The position numbers were made by a program, and so were the translations under genes. Source: Desulfovibrio aminophilus (GTDB lineage Bacteria; Desulfobacterota; Desulfovibrionia; Desulfovibrionales; Desulfovibrionaceae). Taken from it: DNA of 64,000 bases. Where the stretch lies: positions 341,493 through 405,492 of the forward strand of contig NZ_JAMHGA010000012.1 in assembly GCF_023660105.1 (NCBI RefSeq), read 5' to 3'. Of the stretch, positions 54,206 through 63,176 are shown one piece after another (the first letter of the stretch is position 1; every line of letters begins with the position of its first letter). The notes below the pieces were generated by a model, which had not been told where the DNA came from, did no database searches, and saw only the letters and a program-made list of their open reading frames with translations.

Positions 54206-54234
54206 AGTATATTCCGCGAAACGAAAGGCGTCAA
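54206..54234 (-). promoter_or_regulatory. Strong sigma-70 promoter for fba-gap
   Basis: On the minus strand TTGACG (54234-54229) and TATACT (54211-54206) with exactly 17 bases between. The -35 overlaps the last bases of surE. About 45 bases of leader before the fba ATG. Confidence 0.7.
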
Positions 54235-54998
54235 TGAGCCACGGGCTTTTCCAGCATCCCGCGCAACTGCTCGCGGGTCTCTGGATCGTTGAAATCGAAG
54301 CGCAGGGGCGTGAGCGTCACGTGTCCCTCGGTGAGCAGGAGCCGGTCGCGGCCCCGACTGATCTGGCCCGGGGGGATCTCTCCGGCCAGCCAGTAGTAGG
54401 GTCTGCCGCGGGGGTCGCTGCGGGTCTCGTACCAGTCCTGGTAGGAAGCCCGGGTGTGCGGGCAGACCACCAGCTCCTTGGCCAGGGACAGGTCGCAGGC
54501 CGGGAAGTTCAGGTTCAGCACGCACTTGGGCGGCAAGCCCTCCCAGGCCACCCGGCGGGCCAGCCGCTCGGCGTAGGCGGCCTGCCCCGAGAGGTCGCGG
54601 GGGTTGAAGTCGTCCATGGACACGGCCAGGGCGGGCAGGCCCATGAGCGCGCCCTCGGTGGCCGCCGAGACCGTGCCGGAGTAAAGGATGTCCACGCCCA
54701 CGTTGGCTCCGGCGTTGATGCCCGAAACCACCAAGTCGGGCTGGCGGGAGAGCAGCGTGGACAGGGCCAGCTTCACGCAGTCCACGGGCGTGCCGTAGAC
54801 GCCCCGGCCCTCGAAGCCGTCCTCCACGAATTCCTTGACCCGCAGGGGCATGCTGATGGTCACGGCGTGGCCCACGGCCGACTGTTCGGTCACGGGAGCC
54901 ACCACGCTCACCTCGTGCCCGGCGTCCGTGAAGGCCCGGTACAGGGCCCGCAGGCCCACGGCCTGGATTCCGTCGTCATTGGTCAGCAGGATGTTCAT
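54231..54998 (-). CDS. surE: 5'/3'-nucleotidase SurE
   Basis: A 255-residue metal-dependent nucleoside monophosphatase. ILLTNDDGIQAVGLRAL carries the metal-binding Asp pair, followed by VVAPVTEQSAVGHAVT, GTPVDCVKLAL, VSGINAGANVG and YSGTVSAATEGAL. Length is normal. It is divergent from the YhaM-like nuclease and upstream of fba. Its 3' end carries the -35 of the fba promoter. Confidence 0.96.
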   Translation of the reverse strand: MNILLTNDDGIQAVGLRALYRAFTDAGHEVSVVAPVTEQSAVGHAVTISMPLRVKEFVEDGFEGRGVYGTPVDCVKLALSTLLSRQPDLVVSGINAGANVGVDILYSGTVSAATEGALMGLPALAVSMDDFNPRDLSGQAAYAERLARRVAWEGLPPKCVLNLNFPACDLSLAKELVVCPHTRASYQDWYETRSDPRGRPYYWLAGEIPPGQISRGRDRLLLTEGHVTLTPLRFDFNDPETREQLRGMLEKPVAH

Positions 54999-55023
54999 GA
55001 ACCCTCGCGCCTCGGCGCGGTGT

Positions 55024-55052
55024 TTGACATTGCGGTCGCTTCGGGGCAGTTT
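55024..55052 (+). promoter_or_regulatory. Tentative promoter for the YhaM-like gene
   Basis: Consensus TTGACA (55024-55029), 17-base spacer, CAGTTT (55047-55052). The -10 is poor. Confidence 0.25.
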
Positions 55053-55101
55053 CCAGCATCACGCTCCCGCCCTTCCGGCGAGGTAGCGCAACCCCAGCCC
55101 G

Positions 55102-56142
55102 ATGGCAAGAAACGTGAGCGGCAAGAACACTTTCGTCCGCGACCTCAGCGCCGGACAGCAGATCCAGGACCTCTTCCTCGTGGCCGAGGCCAAGCTCGGC
55201 CAGTCCCGCAACGGCCCCTATTGGAGCCTGACCCTCTCCGACCGCAGCGGCCAGGTGGAGGCCAAGATCTGGAGCCCGCTCAGCCAGGAGTTCTCCGAAA
55301 TCCCGGCCGGACGCTTCGTGCGCGTGCGCGGGGCCGTGACGAGCTTCCGCGACCGGCCCCAGGTCGTGGTGGAGCGCCTGGAGCTCCTGCCCGAGGCCGA
55401 CAACGGCGTGACGCTCGCGGACTTCCTGCCCGCCAGCGTCCGGCCGCCCGAGGAGATGCTGGAGGAGATCGAGGACCTCTGCACCGAGCACCTGGAGCAC
55501 AAGCCCTGGAAGAACCTGGTCCGCAAGGTCCTGCGCGACGAGGAAATCCGCTCCCGGCTGCTGGCCGGAACCGGGGCCAAGACCGTGCACCACGCCTACA
55601 TGGGCGGGCTCCTGGAGCACACCCTGGCCGTGCTGCGGCTCTGCCTGGCCCACTGCGACCTCTATCCCCGCCTGGACCGCCAAATCCTGGTGGCGGCGGC
55701 CGTGTTCCACGACCTGGGCAAGGCCTGGGAGCTGTCCGGCGGCCTGACCAACGACTACACGGACCAGGGGAGGCTCCTGGGCCATATCTGGATCGGGCTG
55801 GAGAAGCTCGAACCCTTCCTGACCAAGGCCAAGGACCTGGACGAGCAGCTCATCCTGCACCTCAAGCACATCATCCTCTCGCACCACGGCGAGTACGAAT
55901 TCGGCTCGCCCCGGCGGCCCAAGACCCCGGAGGCCTTCGTCCTGCACTACGCCGACAACCTGGACGCCAAGCTGAACACCATCGCCGCGGCCTTCGAGGA
56001 CCTGGACCCGGCCGGGAGCCCCTGGACCGGCTTCCAGCGCTACCTGGACCGCTACCTCTACCGCCCCACGCCCACGCCGGACGGCCGGAACCAGGACCAA
56101 AAGCCCCCGAGCGCGCAGTACATGCTGCCCATCAAGGGCTGA
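55102..56142 (+). CDS. YhaM-family 3'-5' exonuclease (OB-fold + HD domain)
   Basis: A 346-residue protein with an N-terminal OB-fold (~10-95; YWSLTLSDRSGQVEAKIWSP) and a C-terminal HD domain whose metal ligands are in HHAYMGGLLEHTLAV, VFHDLGKAWEL and LSHHGEYEFGS. This is the YhaM/CbfA arrangement of nucleases acting on RNA or DNA 3' ends. The ATG lacks a clear Shine-Dalgarno sequence; a GTG four codons later is an alternative. It is followed by 174 bases without a recognisable gene and then tmk. Confidence 0.88.
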   Translation: MARNVSGKNTFVRDLSAGQQIQDLFLVAEAKLGQSRNGPYWSLTLSDRSGQVEAKIWSPLSQEFSEIPAGRFVRVRGAVTSFRDRPQVVVERLELLPEADNGVTLADFLPASVRPPEEMLEEIEDLCTEHLEHKPWKNLVRKVLRDEEIRSRLLAGTGAKTVHHAYMGGLLEHTLAVLRLCLAHCDLYPRLDRQILVAAAVFHDLGKAWELSGGLTNDYTDQGRLLGHIWIGLEKLEPFLTKAKDLDEQLILHLKHIILSHHGEYEFGSPRRPKTPEAFVLHYADNLDAKLNTIAAAFEDLDPAGSPWTGFQRYLDRYLYRPTPTPDGRNQDQKPPSAQYMLPIKG

Positions 56143-56153
56143 GCGGCTCTCAG

Positions 56154-56175
56154 CCGGGCCCGCGGTGGCCGATGG
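56154..56175 (+). repeat. Copy A of a short intergenic sequence shared with 60251-60273
   Basis: CCGGGCCCGC-GGT-GGCCGATGG here and CCGGGCCCGC-CAGG-GGCCGATGG at 60251-60273, both immediately after genes. The rest of 56143-56316 shows no gene, tRNA or clear promoter. Confidence 0.35.
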
Positions 56176-56316
56176 CGGAACGGGCTCCGGCTCCAGATGG
56201 ATGCGGGCTGAAGCCCCTCCGTCCTCGCTTGCCAGGACGATGCGCCTGGAGTACAACGGCCATACCTCGTAACTCCAAGAAACGGCACCACAATCCTGAC
56301 ATCGGCGGACGTTGAC

Positions 56317-56949
56317 ATGTTCATCACTCTTGAAGGAATCGAAGGAACGGGCAAGAGCACCCAACTCAAGCTCATGGCCGAGTATCTGGAATCCCGGGGC
56401 CAGGACGTGCTCCTGACCCGTGAACCCGGCGGCAGCGACCTGGGCCGGGAGCTGCGGCGCATGCTCCTGCACATGGACAGCCAGGGCATGGCCCCCACGG
56501 CCGAGCTGTTCCTCTACCTGGCCGACCGGGCCCAGCACGTGGCCCAGGTCATCCGGCCCGCGCTGGAGGCCGGGAAGTGGGTCATCTCCGACCGCTTCGC
56601 GGACTCCACCGTGGTCTACCAGGGCTACGGCCGGGGCCTGGACCCCAAGCTCCTGCACTCGCTCAACGCCGTGGCCGTGGACGGGCTCTGGCCCGAGATG
56701 ACCATACTCCTGGACCTGGACCCGGAAACCGGCCTGAACCGCGCCCTGGCCCGCAACCTGCGCGAGGGCAAGAGCCGCGAGGAGGGCCGCTTCGAGGCCG
56801 AGGCCCTGGACTTCCACCGCCGCGTGCGCGAGGGCTACCTCACCTGGGCGGCGCTCCATCCGGACCGGTTCCGGCTGGTGGACGGCAAGGAAACGCCCGA
56901 GGTGGTCTTCCAGCGCGTGCGCGACCTGCTGGAACCCCACCTGCCATGA
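56317..56949 (+). CDS. tmk: Thymidylate kinase
   Basis: A 210-residue P-loop kinase converting dTMP to d[21 protein letters not shown] contains Walker [15 protein letters not shown] is the DR/EPGG motif; [19 protein letters not shown] carries the DRF catalytic motif; a lid region follows near [19 protein letters not shown]. No Shine-Dalgarno sequence is obvious before the ATG. Its stop overlaps the following ABC permease start (ATGA). Confidence 0.96.
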   Translation: MFITLEGIEGTGKSTQLKLMAEYLESRGQDVLLTREPGGSDLGRELRRMLLHMDSQGMAPTAELFLYLADRAQHVAQVIRPALEAGKWVISDRFADSTVVYQGYGRGLDPKLLHSLNAVAVDGLWPEMTILLDLDPETGLNRALARNLREGKSREEGRFEAEALDFHRRVREGYLTWAALHPDRFRLVDGKETPEVVFQRVRDLLEPHLP

Positions 56950-57761
56950 GCGACGCGGCCTCCTGCTCCCCGGCCCCCGCCCGCCTCAAAGCCTTCCGCC
57001 TCTTCCTGGACGGCGCCAAATTCCTCCTGCTCCTCACCGCCCTGGCCTGGCTTCTGGGCCGGGGCAGCGAAATGCTCGGCTACAATTGGCAGTGGTACCA
57101 GGCGCCCCGCCACCTGGCCCAATTCCAGGACGGCCGATTCATTCCGGGCCCCCTGCTGGGCGGCCTGCTGGTGACCCTGCGGATCACGGGCCAGGGCCTG
57201 GTCCTGGCGCCCTGCCTGGGGCTGGCGGCGGCCCTGCTCCTGCTCTCCGACTCGCCCGTGGGGCGTTTCCTGGCCCGTTCCTACGTGGAGCTCATCCGCA
57301 ACACGCCCCTGCTCATCCAGCTCTTCTTCGCGGCCTTCGTCATGGCCCCCCTGCTCGACCTGGAGGCCGAGACCGCCGCCGTGCTGTCCCTGAGCCTCTT
57401 CGAGGGGGCCTACGCGGCGGAGATCATCCGCGCCGGGATCACCAGCATCGACCGGGGCCAGTGGGAGGCCGCCGAAAGCTTCGGCCTGACCACCTGGCAG
57501 GCCTACCGCCACGTGATCCTGCCCCAGGCCCTGCGCCGCGTGCTGCCGCCCCTGGCGGGCCAAGCCGTGTCCCTGGTCAAGGACTCGGCCCTGGTCAGCA
57601 CCATCGCCATCCACGACCTGACCATGGAGGGCCAGATCATCGTCTCGCGGACCTTCCTGGCCTTCGAGATCTGGTTCGCCGTGGCCGGGCTCTACCTGGC
57701 CGTGACGTTCCTGCTCTCCTTCCTGGTGAATCGCCTGGATAAGCGGCTCAGGCTGGTGTAG
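56946..57761 (+). CDS. Polar amino-acid ABC transporter permease (first of two)
   Basis: A 271-residue inner-membrane protein of the His/Glu/Gln/Arg permease family. [17 protein letters not shown] is the family signature, and the EAA loop [20 protein letters not shown] contacts the ATPase. About five to six membrane helices. Its ATG overlaps the tmk stop. It pairs with the second permease at 58643 and the binding protein between them. No ATPase gene is adjacent. Confidence 0.92.
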   Translation: MSDAASCSPAPARLKAFRLFLDGAKFLLLLTALAWLLGRGSEMLGYNWQWYQAPRHLAQFQDGRFIPGPLLGGLLVTLRITGQGLVLAPCLGLAAALLLLSDSPVGRFLARSYVELIRNTPLLIQLFFAAFVMAPLLDLEAETAAVLSLSLFEGAYAAEIIRAGITSIDRGQWEAAESFGLTTWQAYRHVILPQALRRVLPPLAGQAVSLVKDSALVSTIAIHDLTMEGQIIVSRTFLAFEIWFAVAGLYLAVTFLLSFLVNRLDKRLRLV

Positions 57762-57801
57762 GGTTCACACTGCGATCAACCCCCAACCCGTGGAGGACGC
57801 C

Positions 57802-58638
57802 ATGACCTTGTGGAGAACCTTCGTCTCGGGCCTGGTGACGCTCATCGTCGTCGTGGGCCTGGCCGCCGACGTGCGGGCAGAAACGGCGCGCGCCGAGATC
57901 GCGCGCCAGAGCACCCTGGAGGACGTGCTCAAGCGCGGCGTGCTGCGCGTGGGCTTCTCGACCTTCGTGCCCTGGGCCATGCAGGCCAAGGACGGGGAGT
58001 TCGTGGGCTTCGAGATCGACGTGGCCCGCAGGCTGGCCGAGGACATGGGCGTGAAGGCCGAGTTCGTGCCCACCAAATGGGACGGCATCATCCCGGCCCT
58101 GCTCACCGGGAAGTTCGACATCATCATCGGCGGCATGGGCATCCGGCCCCAGCGCAACCTGAAGGTCAACTTCTCGATCCCCTACGAGTACACCGGCATG
58201 GCCATCGTGGCCAACAAGGCGAAGGCCGCCGGATTCAAGACCCTGGCCGACTTCAACAAGCCCGGCGTGATCGTCGCCGTGCGCCTGGGCACCACGGCCC
58301 AGGAAGCGGCCCAGAACTTCCTGCCCAAGGCCGAGATCAGGCCCTTCAACGACGAGGCCCAGGCCATCCTGGAACTGGTCAACGGCCGGGCGCACGCCAT
58401 GGTGGCCTCGGCCCCGCTGCCGCGCATCCAGGCCGCCCAGCACCCGGACAAGCTCTTCCTGCCGCTGGGCGACGCGGACTTCACCCGCGAGCCCATCGGC
58501 TTCGCCGTGCGCAAGGGCGACCCGGACTTCCTCAACTTCCTGGACAACTGGATCCGCGCCACCAACTCCCTGGGCTGGCTCGACGCGCGCTTCAAGTACT
58601 GGTTCGAAACCGAGGACTGGAAGGGACTGGTCGAGTAA
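57802..58638 (+). CDS. Amino-acid ABC transporter periplasmic binding protein
   Basis: A 278-residue exported solute-binding protein of family 3. The signal peptide runs from MTLWRTFVSGLVTLIVVVGL to about ADVRA. The mature domain shows VLKRGVLRVGFSTFVPWAM, EFVGFEIDVARRLAEDMGV, FDIIIGGMGIRPQRN and EPIGFAVRKGDPDFL, typical of polar amino-acid receptors. ATG 57802 with GGAGG 5 bases upstream is preferred to a GTG at 57790. Substrate unresolved. Confidence 0.93.
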   Translation: MTLWRTFVSGLVTLIVVVGLAADVRAETARAEIARQSTLEDVLKRGVLRVGFSTFVPWAMQAKDGEFVGFEIDVARRLAEDMGVKAEFVPTKWDGIIPALLTGKFDIIIGGMGIRPQRNLKVNFSIPYEYTGMAIVANKAKAAGFKTLADFNKPGVIVAVRLGTTAQEAAQNFLPKAEIRPFNDEAQAILELVNGRAHAMVASAPLPRIQAAQHPDKLFLPLGDADFTREPIGFAVRKGDPDFLNFLDNWIRATNSLGWLDARFKYWFETEDWKGLVE

Positions 58639-58642
58639 CCGC

Positions 58643-59548
58643 ATGTCCCGACCCGCGACCCTGCGGCGGCCCGGGGCCCGCGTCCTGGACGCGGCCCTGG
58701 TCCTGATCGTCTGCCTGGCCCTGGCCTGGCTGGCCCTGCGCCTGGACCGCCTGGACTACCGCTGGAACTGGGGCGTGCTGGCCCAGGCCTTCTGGCGCGA
58801 GGGCAGCGCCACGCCCGGCCCCCTGCTCCAGGGCCTGTTCACCACCGTGCGCCTGAGCCTCTGGTCCGGGCTCCTGGCCCTGGTCCTGGGCACGCTCATG
58901 GCCCTGGCCCGGGTCAGCCCCCGGCCCTTCCGGCGCATGGTCGGCACAACCTACGTGGAGGTGGTCCGCAACCTGCCGCCCCTGGTCCTGGTCTTCCTGG
59001 GCTACTTCTTCCTCGGCAGTCAGTTGGCCGCGGCCCTGGACCTCCAGGAGCGCGTCCTGGCCCTGCCGCCTTGGGCCCAGGACACGCTCTCCTGGGTCCT
59101 GGGGCCGCCGGGCCAGTTCCCGGAGCTGCTTTCGGCCGTGCTCGTGCTCGGCCTGCTGGAGGGGGCCTACATCACCGAGATCGTGCGCGCGGGCATCCGC
59201 TCCCTGGCCCCCGAGCAATGGGAGGCCTCCTGCGCCCTGGGCCTGACCCGGGGCCAGCAGCTGCGCCACGTGATCCTGCCCCAGGCCATGACGCGCATGC
59301 TCCCGGCCCTGGCAGGGCAGTTCATCTCCACGGTCAAGGACACGGCCATCGTCTCGGTCATCTCCGTGCGCGAGGCGACCTTCCAGGCCACGGAGCTTTC
59401 GGCCGCCACCTACCGGACCTTCGAAATCTGGATCACGGTCCTGGCCCTCTACCTCGTGCTCAGCGGGACCTGCTCCCTGGCCGCGCGGCGGCTGGAGGCG
59501 CGCCTGGCCCGCCGCGAGGCCGCCGGAGTCCGCAACGGTCCGCTTTGA
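58643..59548 (+). CDS. Polar amino-acid ABC transporter permease (second)
   Basis: A 301-residue inner-membrane permease with the same family marks as the first: TYVEVVRNLPPLVLVFL and the EAA loop ASCALGLTRGQQLRHVILPQ. Compared with the first permease it has a ~20-residue insertion after the signature, around DLQERVLALPPWAQDTL. It starts 4 bases after the binding-protein gene. The -35 of the next promoter overlaps its stop codon. Confidence 0.92.
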   Translation: MSRPATLRRPGARVLDAALVLIVCLALAWLALRLDRLDYRWNWGVLAQAFWREGSATPGPLLQGLFTTVRLSLWSGLLALVLGTLMALARVSPRPFRRMVGTTYVEVVRNLPPLVLVFLGYFFLGSQLAAALDLQERVLALPPWAQDTLSWVLGPPGQFPELLSAVLVLGLLEGAYITEIVRAGIRSLAPEQWEASCALGLTRGQQLRHVILPQAMTRMLPALAGQFISTVKDTAIVSVISVREATFQATELSAATYRTFEIWITVLALYLVLSGTCSLAARRLEARLARREAAGVRNGPL

Positions 59549-59572
59549 CAGAAAGACCGGAAACGATCATAG
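59544..59572 (+). promoter_or_regulatory. Sigma-70 promoter for the glutaredoxin-FTR pair
   Basis: Consensus TTGACA (59544-59549) and CATAGT (59567-59572) with 17 bases between. The -35 overlaps the TGA of the preceding permease. Confidence 0.55.
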
Positions 59573-59634
59573 TTTCAAGCCAAGAACCATCCCGGCCAGG
59601 CGCCCGGAAACCCACGCCGGAAAGGAGAACCGCC

Positions 59635-59886
59635 ATGTCCCACGACATCAGGCTCTACGCCCTGAGCACCTGCATCCACTGCAAGAACACCAAGGCCTAT
59701 CTCGACGAATGCGGCGACGCCTACGAGTGCGTCTTCGTGGACAAGCTGGAGGGCGAGGAGCGCAAGCGGATCATCGACGAGGTGAAGAAGCTCAACCCGG
59801 CGGTGTCCTTCCCCACCATGGTCATCGACGGGGAGGTCATCGTGGGCTTCAACAAGGACCGCATCAACAAGGCCCTCGGGAAGTGA
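59635..59886 (+). CDS. Glutaredoxin-like thiol oxidoreductase
   Basis: An 83-residue thioredoxin-fold protein with redox motif CIHC (Cys13, Cys16) in ALSTCIHCKNTKAYLDE, a cis-proline segment VSFPTMVIDGEVIVGFN and charged helices between. AAAGGAG lies 7 bases before the ATG. Its stop overlaps the GTG of the FTR-like gene, so the two are co-translated. It is the probable electron acceptor of the FTR-type reductase next door, in place of a classical thioredoxin. Confidence 0.9.
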   Translation: MSHDIRLYALSTCIHCKNTKAYLDECGDAYECVFVDKLEGEERKRIIDEVKKLNPAVSFPTMVIDGEVIVGFNKDRINKALGK

Positions 59887-60221
59887 TCGTGGACGCCAGG
59901 CAACTCTTCGAACAGCTGCGCCGGTTCCAGGAGCCCAAGGGCTATTACTTCAACACGGACATGGAGATGACCATGCCCCTGCTGGAGAGCCTGCTGACCA
60001 ACAAGGAGCGCTACGGCTACATGGCCTGCCCCTGCCGCCTGGCCAACGGGACCTTCGAGCAGGACAAGGACATCGTCTGCCCCTGCTCCTACCGCGAGGA
60101 CGACGTGCGCGAATACGGGGCCTGCTTCTGCGGCCTGTACGTGTCCCGGGAGTGGAACGAGGACAAGATTCCCCGCGAGATCGTGCCGGAAAGAAGACCG
60201 CCGGAGAAGATTCTCGGCTAG
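59883..60221 (+). CDS. Ferredoxin:thioredoxin reductase catalytic subunit-like protein
   Basis: A 112-residue 4Fe-4S protein with six cysteines in three CxC motifs: CPC (49-51), CPC (66-68), CFC (81-83). This is the FTR catalytic beta-chain pattern, but spacing is CPC-X14-CPC-X12-CxC instead of the X16/X8 of the chloroplast-type enzyme. The start is GTG 59883 (overlapping the glutaredoxin stop) or GTG 59889. No variable subunit gene is present. FTR passes electrons from ferredoxin to a disulfide; here the adjacent glutaredoxin-like protein is the likely substrate. A non-photosynthetic origin fits anaerobic bacteria. Confidence 0.88.
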   Translation: MIVDARQLFEQLRRFQEPKGYYFNTDMEMTMPLLESLLTNKERYGYMACPCRLANGTFEQDKDIVCPCSYREDDVREYGACFCGLYVSREWNEDKIPREIVPERRPPEKILG

Positions 60222-60250
60222 GGATTCGCCCGGGAAACCGGGGCTCCGCC

Positions 60251-60273
60251 CCGGGCCCGCCAGGGGCCGATGG
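60251..60273 (+). repeat. Copy B of a short intergenic sequence shared with 56154-56175
   Basis: See copy A. The two copies share a 10-base left block and a 9-base right block with a 3-4 base variable middle. Confidence 0.35.
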
Positions 60274-60279
60274 TCCCTG
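60261..60279. terminator. Hairpin between the convergent FTR and YhcH-like genes
   Basis: CAGGGGCC (60261-60268) pairs with GGTCCCTG (60272-60279, one G-U) around a GAT loop. No T run, so weak evidence for termination. Confidence 0.35.
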
Positions 60280-60309
60280 TATCCGCGTCACACGATCTGA
60301 AAAGATGAA

Positions 60310-60768
60310 TTATTCCACAAGGTCGGCCCTGATCTTGGCCACGACCTTGAGCACGCTTCCCGGGCCGCCGAGTTGGGGCAGGTGCGCGTCCCCGGGGAAG
60401 AAGACCACGAACAGCCCGGGCCGCAGGCCGAAGGTTTCGGCCCCGGCAGCCGGGGCGCGGTGGAAGGCGACGTCCTTGTCCGGGTCGTAGTCCCCATCGC
60501 ACGTCAGCCCCTCACGCGGAACCCAGCCGCAACGCTCCTCCCCGCGCACCACCATCTGCACGTCCGCGTAGACCCGGTGGCTCTCGAAGCGGGCCTGCTC
60601 CGGCAGTCGCAGCGCGCCCTCGAAGAGGTTCACCCAAGCGTCGCGGCCCTGGATTTCGCGCTCGCCGAGCGGCGAATCGGGCGTCAGCCCGGCCAGGCAG
60701 AGGCGCACCCGTTCCATGAGCGGCGAACGGAAGTAGAGCCCCCAGTTTTCCAGTCGGTCGAGGATCAT
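60310..60768 (-). CDS. YhcH/YjgK/YiaL-family protein (cupin-like DUF386)
   Basis: A 152-residue protein with the family marks GRDAWVNLFEGAL, FESHRVYADVQMVVRGEE and VVFFPGDAHLPQLG, whose His/Glu residues form a cupin-type metal site. E. coli relatives are linked to sugar-acid or sialic-acid metabolism (anomerase-like roles) or, as EbgC, to a beta-galactosidase. The true substrate here is unknown. Its ATG overlaps the trmFO stop (ATGA), so the two are co-translated, a pairing with no obvious functional logic. Confidence 0.85.
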   Translation of the reverse strand: MILDRLENWGLYFRSPLMERVRLCLAGLTPDSPLGEREIQGRDAWVNLFEGALRLPEQARFESHRVYADVQMVVRGEERCGWVPREGLTCDGDYDPDKDVAFHRAPAAGAETFGLRPGLFVVFFPGDAHLPQLGGPGSVLKVVAKIRADLVE

Positions 60769-62111
60769 CGCGTTTCCTCCACGTCAACGGGTTCAAGCGA
60801 GCGCAGCCAGGCGGCGAAACTCTCCCGGCCCCGTTCGGCGTGCAGTTCCTTGCGCACGGCCTTCTTGGCCTTGCGGTTCAGGGGCGGCATGAGCCCGAAG
60901 TGCACGTTGGAAGGCTGGAAACGCCGCGCCGGGGGCGTGCGCAGATGGCCCAGAAGCGCGCCCAGGGCCGTCTCCCGGGGCGGCAGGGACACCGCCGGGC
61001 CCGCGCCGAGCTTCCCGGCCAGGGACAGCCCCAGCCAGAGCCCGCAGGCCGAGGATTCGAGATAGCCCTCCACGCCGGTGATCTGACCCGCCAGATACAC
61101 GCCGGGTCGGGCCTTCAGCTCCAGCTCCGGGGTGAGCACGCCCGGCGCGTCCACGTAGGTGTTGCGGTGGATGCTGCCCAGGCGCAGGAACTCGACCCGC
61201 TCCAGGCCCGGAATCATGCGGAAGACGCGCTTCTGCTCCGGGTAGGTCAGCTTGGTCTGGAAGCCCACGAGGTTGTAGGCCGTGCCCTCGCGGTTCTCGG
61301 CCCGCAGTTGGACCACGGCGTAAGGCTGGCGGCCGCTGCGCGGGTCCGTGAGGCCCACGGGCTTGAGCGGGCCGAAGGCCAGGGTCATCTCGCCGCGCTC
61401 GGCCATCTCCTCCACGGGCAGGCAACCCTCGAAATGCACGGCCTGCTCGAAGTCCCGGGGCGGGACCTTCTCGCCCGCCAGGAGCGCGGCGACGAAGGCC
61501 TTGTACTGCTCCTCGTCCAGCGGGCAGTTCAGGTAGTCGTGGTCCTCGGGCCGGTAGCGCGAGCCCAGGAAGGCCACGTCCATGTCCACGGAGTCCGCCG
61601 AGACGATGGGCGCGATGGCGTCGTAGAAATAGAGCCGCTTGCCGCCCACGGCCAGGGCCAGGCTCTCGGCCAGGGGCGCCGAGGCCAGGGGCCCGGCGGC
61701 CAGGACCACGGTCGAGGCCTCGGCCAGCTCGGGATCGTCCAGGGAAAGCACCTCGCGCCGGATGAGCTCGATGTTGGGCTCGGCCTCCACCGCGCGGGTC
61801 ATTTCGGCCGAGAACAGGTCGCGGTCCACGGCCAGGGCCTTTCCGGCGGGCACGCGCGTGGCCTCGGCCGCCGCCATGACCGCGCTGCCCAGGGCGCGCA
61901 TCTCCTCCTTGAGCAGGCCCACTCCCGTGGTGGGCTCCTCGGAGCGCAGGGAATTGGAGCAGACCAGCTCGGCCAGCCCCGGGCTGCCGTGGGCCTCGGA
62001 ATAGCGCTGGGGCTTCATCTCGTAGAGCCGCACCGCCACTCCCCGCCTCGCCAGGGCCAGGGCGCATTCGCACCCGGCCAGACCTCCGCCGATCACCGCC
62101 ACCAGGGACAA
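60765..62111 (-). CDS. trmFO: tRNA (uracil-54-C5)-methyltransferase, folate/FAD-dependent
   Basis: A 448-residue flavoenzyme making ribothymidine at U54 with methylene-tetrahydrofolate as methyl donor. FAD motif [20 protein letters not shown]; catalytic-Cys block [49 protein letters not shown]; and [19 protein letters not shown] 62111 is preferred, as GGAGG sits 5 bases upstream; a GTG two codons earlier overlaps that site. C-terminal [15 protein letters not shown] is typical. Divergent from the ABC ATPase genes. Confidence 0.96.
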   Translation of the reverse strand: MSLVAVIGGGLAGCECALALARRGVAVRLYEMKPQRYSEAHGSPGLAELVCSNSLRSEEPTTGVGLLKEEMRALGSAVMAAAEATRVPAGKALAVDRDLFSAEMTRAVEAEPNIELIRREVLSLDDPELAEASTVVLAAGPLASAPLAESLALAVGGKRLYFYDAIAPIVSADSVDMDVAFLGSRYRPEDHDYLNCPLDEEQYKAFVAALLAGEKVPPRDFEQAVHFEGCLPVEEMAERGEMTLAFGPLKPVGLTDPRSGRQPYAVVQLRAENREGTAYNLVGFQTKLTYPEQKRVFRMIPGLERVEFLRLGSIHRNTYVDAPGVLTPELELKARPGVYLAGQITGVEGYLESSACGLWLGLSLAGKLGAGPAVSLPPRETALGALLGHLRTPPARRFQPSNVHFGLMPPLNRKAKKAVRKELHAERGRESFAAWLRSLEPVDVEETR

Positions 62112-62129
62112 GGACACCTCCGGCGCGGG

Positions 62130-62158
62130 TTGTGGGAACCCGCTGTTTTGCGTACCAT
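62130..62158 (+). promoter_or_regulatory. Candidate promoter for the oppD-oppF-type genes
   Basis: TTGTGG (62130-62135), 17-base spacer, TACCAT (62153-62158). An inverted repeat GCGGGTT (62125-62131) / AACCCGC (62137-62143) overlaps the -35 and could be an operator. Confidence 0.35.
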
Positions 62159-62207
62159 GCGCTTCTGAAAAAGCTCAACCTCAACTTGAAGGAAAGCGAA
62201 GAATCCA

Positions 62208-63176
62208 ATGGCCGAGCCGCTCTTGAGCATCCAGGAACTCTGCACCGACTTCCTGGGCGTCCGGGGCCAAGCCCGGGCCGTGGACGGCGTGAGCCTGGAC
62301 GTCCTGCCCGGGGAAACCCTGGCCCTGGTGGGCGAATCGGGCTGCGGCAAGACCGTGCTGGCGCTTTCCGTGCTCCGACTGATACCCGATCCTCCGGGCC
62401 GCGTCACCTCCGGCCGGGCGCTCTTTCGCGGCCGGGACCTCCTGGCCCTGCCCGAGGCCGAGATGCGCGGCCTGCGCGGCAGCGCCCTGTCGATGGTCTT
62501 CCAGGAGCCCATGACCTCGCTCAACCCCGTGTTCCGCGTGGGCGAGCAGATCGCCGAGTCCCTGCGCCTGCACAAGGGCCTGGACAAGAAGGCGGCCTGG
62601 AGCGCGGCCGTGGACATGCTCGACCGTGTCGGCATCCCGGCCCCGGCCGAACGCGCGACGAGCTTTCCCCACGAGATGTCCGGCGGCATGCGCCAGCGGG
62701 TCATGATCGCCATGGCCTTGGCCTGCGACCCGGACCTGCTCCTGGCCGACGAGCCCACCACGGCCCTGGACGTGACCATCCAGGCCCAGATTCTGGACCT
62801 CCTGGTCCAGGTGCGCGAGCGCCGCGCGGGCGGGGCCACCCTGCTCATCACCCACGACCTGGGCGTGGTGGCCCGGGCCGCCGACCGCGTGGCCGTGATG
62901 TACGCGGGCCAGATCATGGAGCAGGCCCCGGTGGGCCGCCTGTTCAAGAACCCGCTGCATCCCTATGCCCAGGGCCTGCTGGCCTCCCTGCCCCGGCCCG
63001 GCTCGCGCGGACGGCTCACGCCCATTCCCGGGACCGTGCCCTCGATCTTCGACCTGCCCCGGGGCTGCCGCTTCCATCCGCGCTGCCCCAAACGCTTCCA
63101 ACCATGCGACAGCGAAGCCCCGCCCCTGTTCACCCCCGAGGCCGGGCACGACGTGCGCTGCTGGCTCTACCGATGA
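62208..63176 (+). CDS. Oligopeptide/dipeptide ABC transporter ATPase (OppD/DppD type)
   Basis: A 322-residue ATPase of the peptide/nickel importer family. Walker [16 protein letters not shown] (GESGCGKT), Q-loop [12 protein letters not shown], signature [15 protein letters not shown], Walker [14 protein letters not shown]-loop LITHDLG. The C-terminal oligopeptide extension [11 protein letters not shown] carries cysteines that in relatives bind an iron-sulfur cluster. It overlaps the next gene by 4 bases (ATGA). Permease and binding-protein genes are not in the window. Confidence 0.95.
   Translation: MAEPLLSIQELCTDFLGVRGQARAVDGVSLDVLPGETLALVGESGCGKTVLALSVLRLIPDPPGRVTSGRALFRGRDLLALPEAEMRGLRGSALSMVFQEPMTSLNPVFRVGEQIAESLRLHKGLDKKAAWSAAVDMLDRVGIPAPAERATSFPHEMSGGMRQRVMIAMALACDPDLLLADEPTTALDVTIQAQILDLLVQVRERRAGGATLLITHDLGVVARAADRVAVMYAGQIMEQAPVGRLFKNPLHPYAQGLLASLPRPGSRGRLTPIPGTVPSIFDLPRGCRFHPRCPKRFQPCDSEAPPLFTPEAGHDVRCWLYR

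Noticed and set aside
56143..56316. A possible small gene on the minus strand containing CQDCGAVSW
   Set aside because: Only one C-x2-C pair, no start with a ribosome-binding site, and the frame runs on into the antisense of flanking genes.
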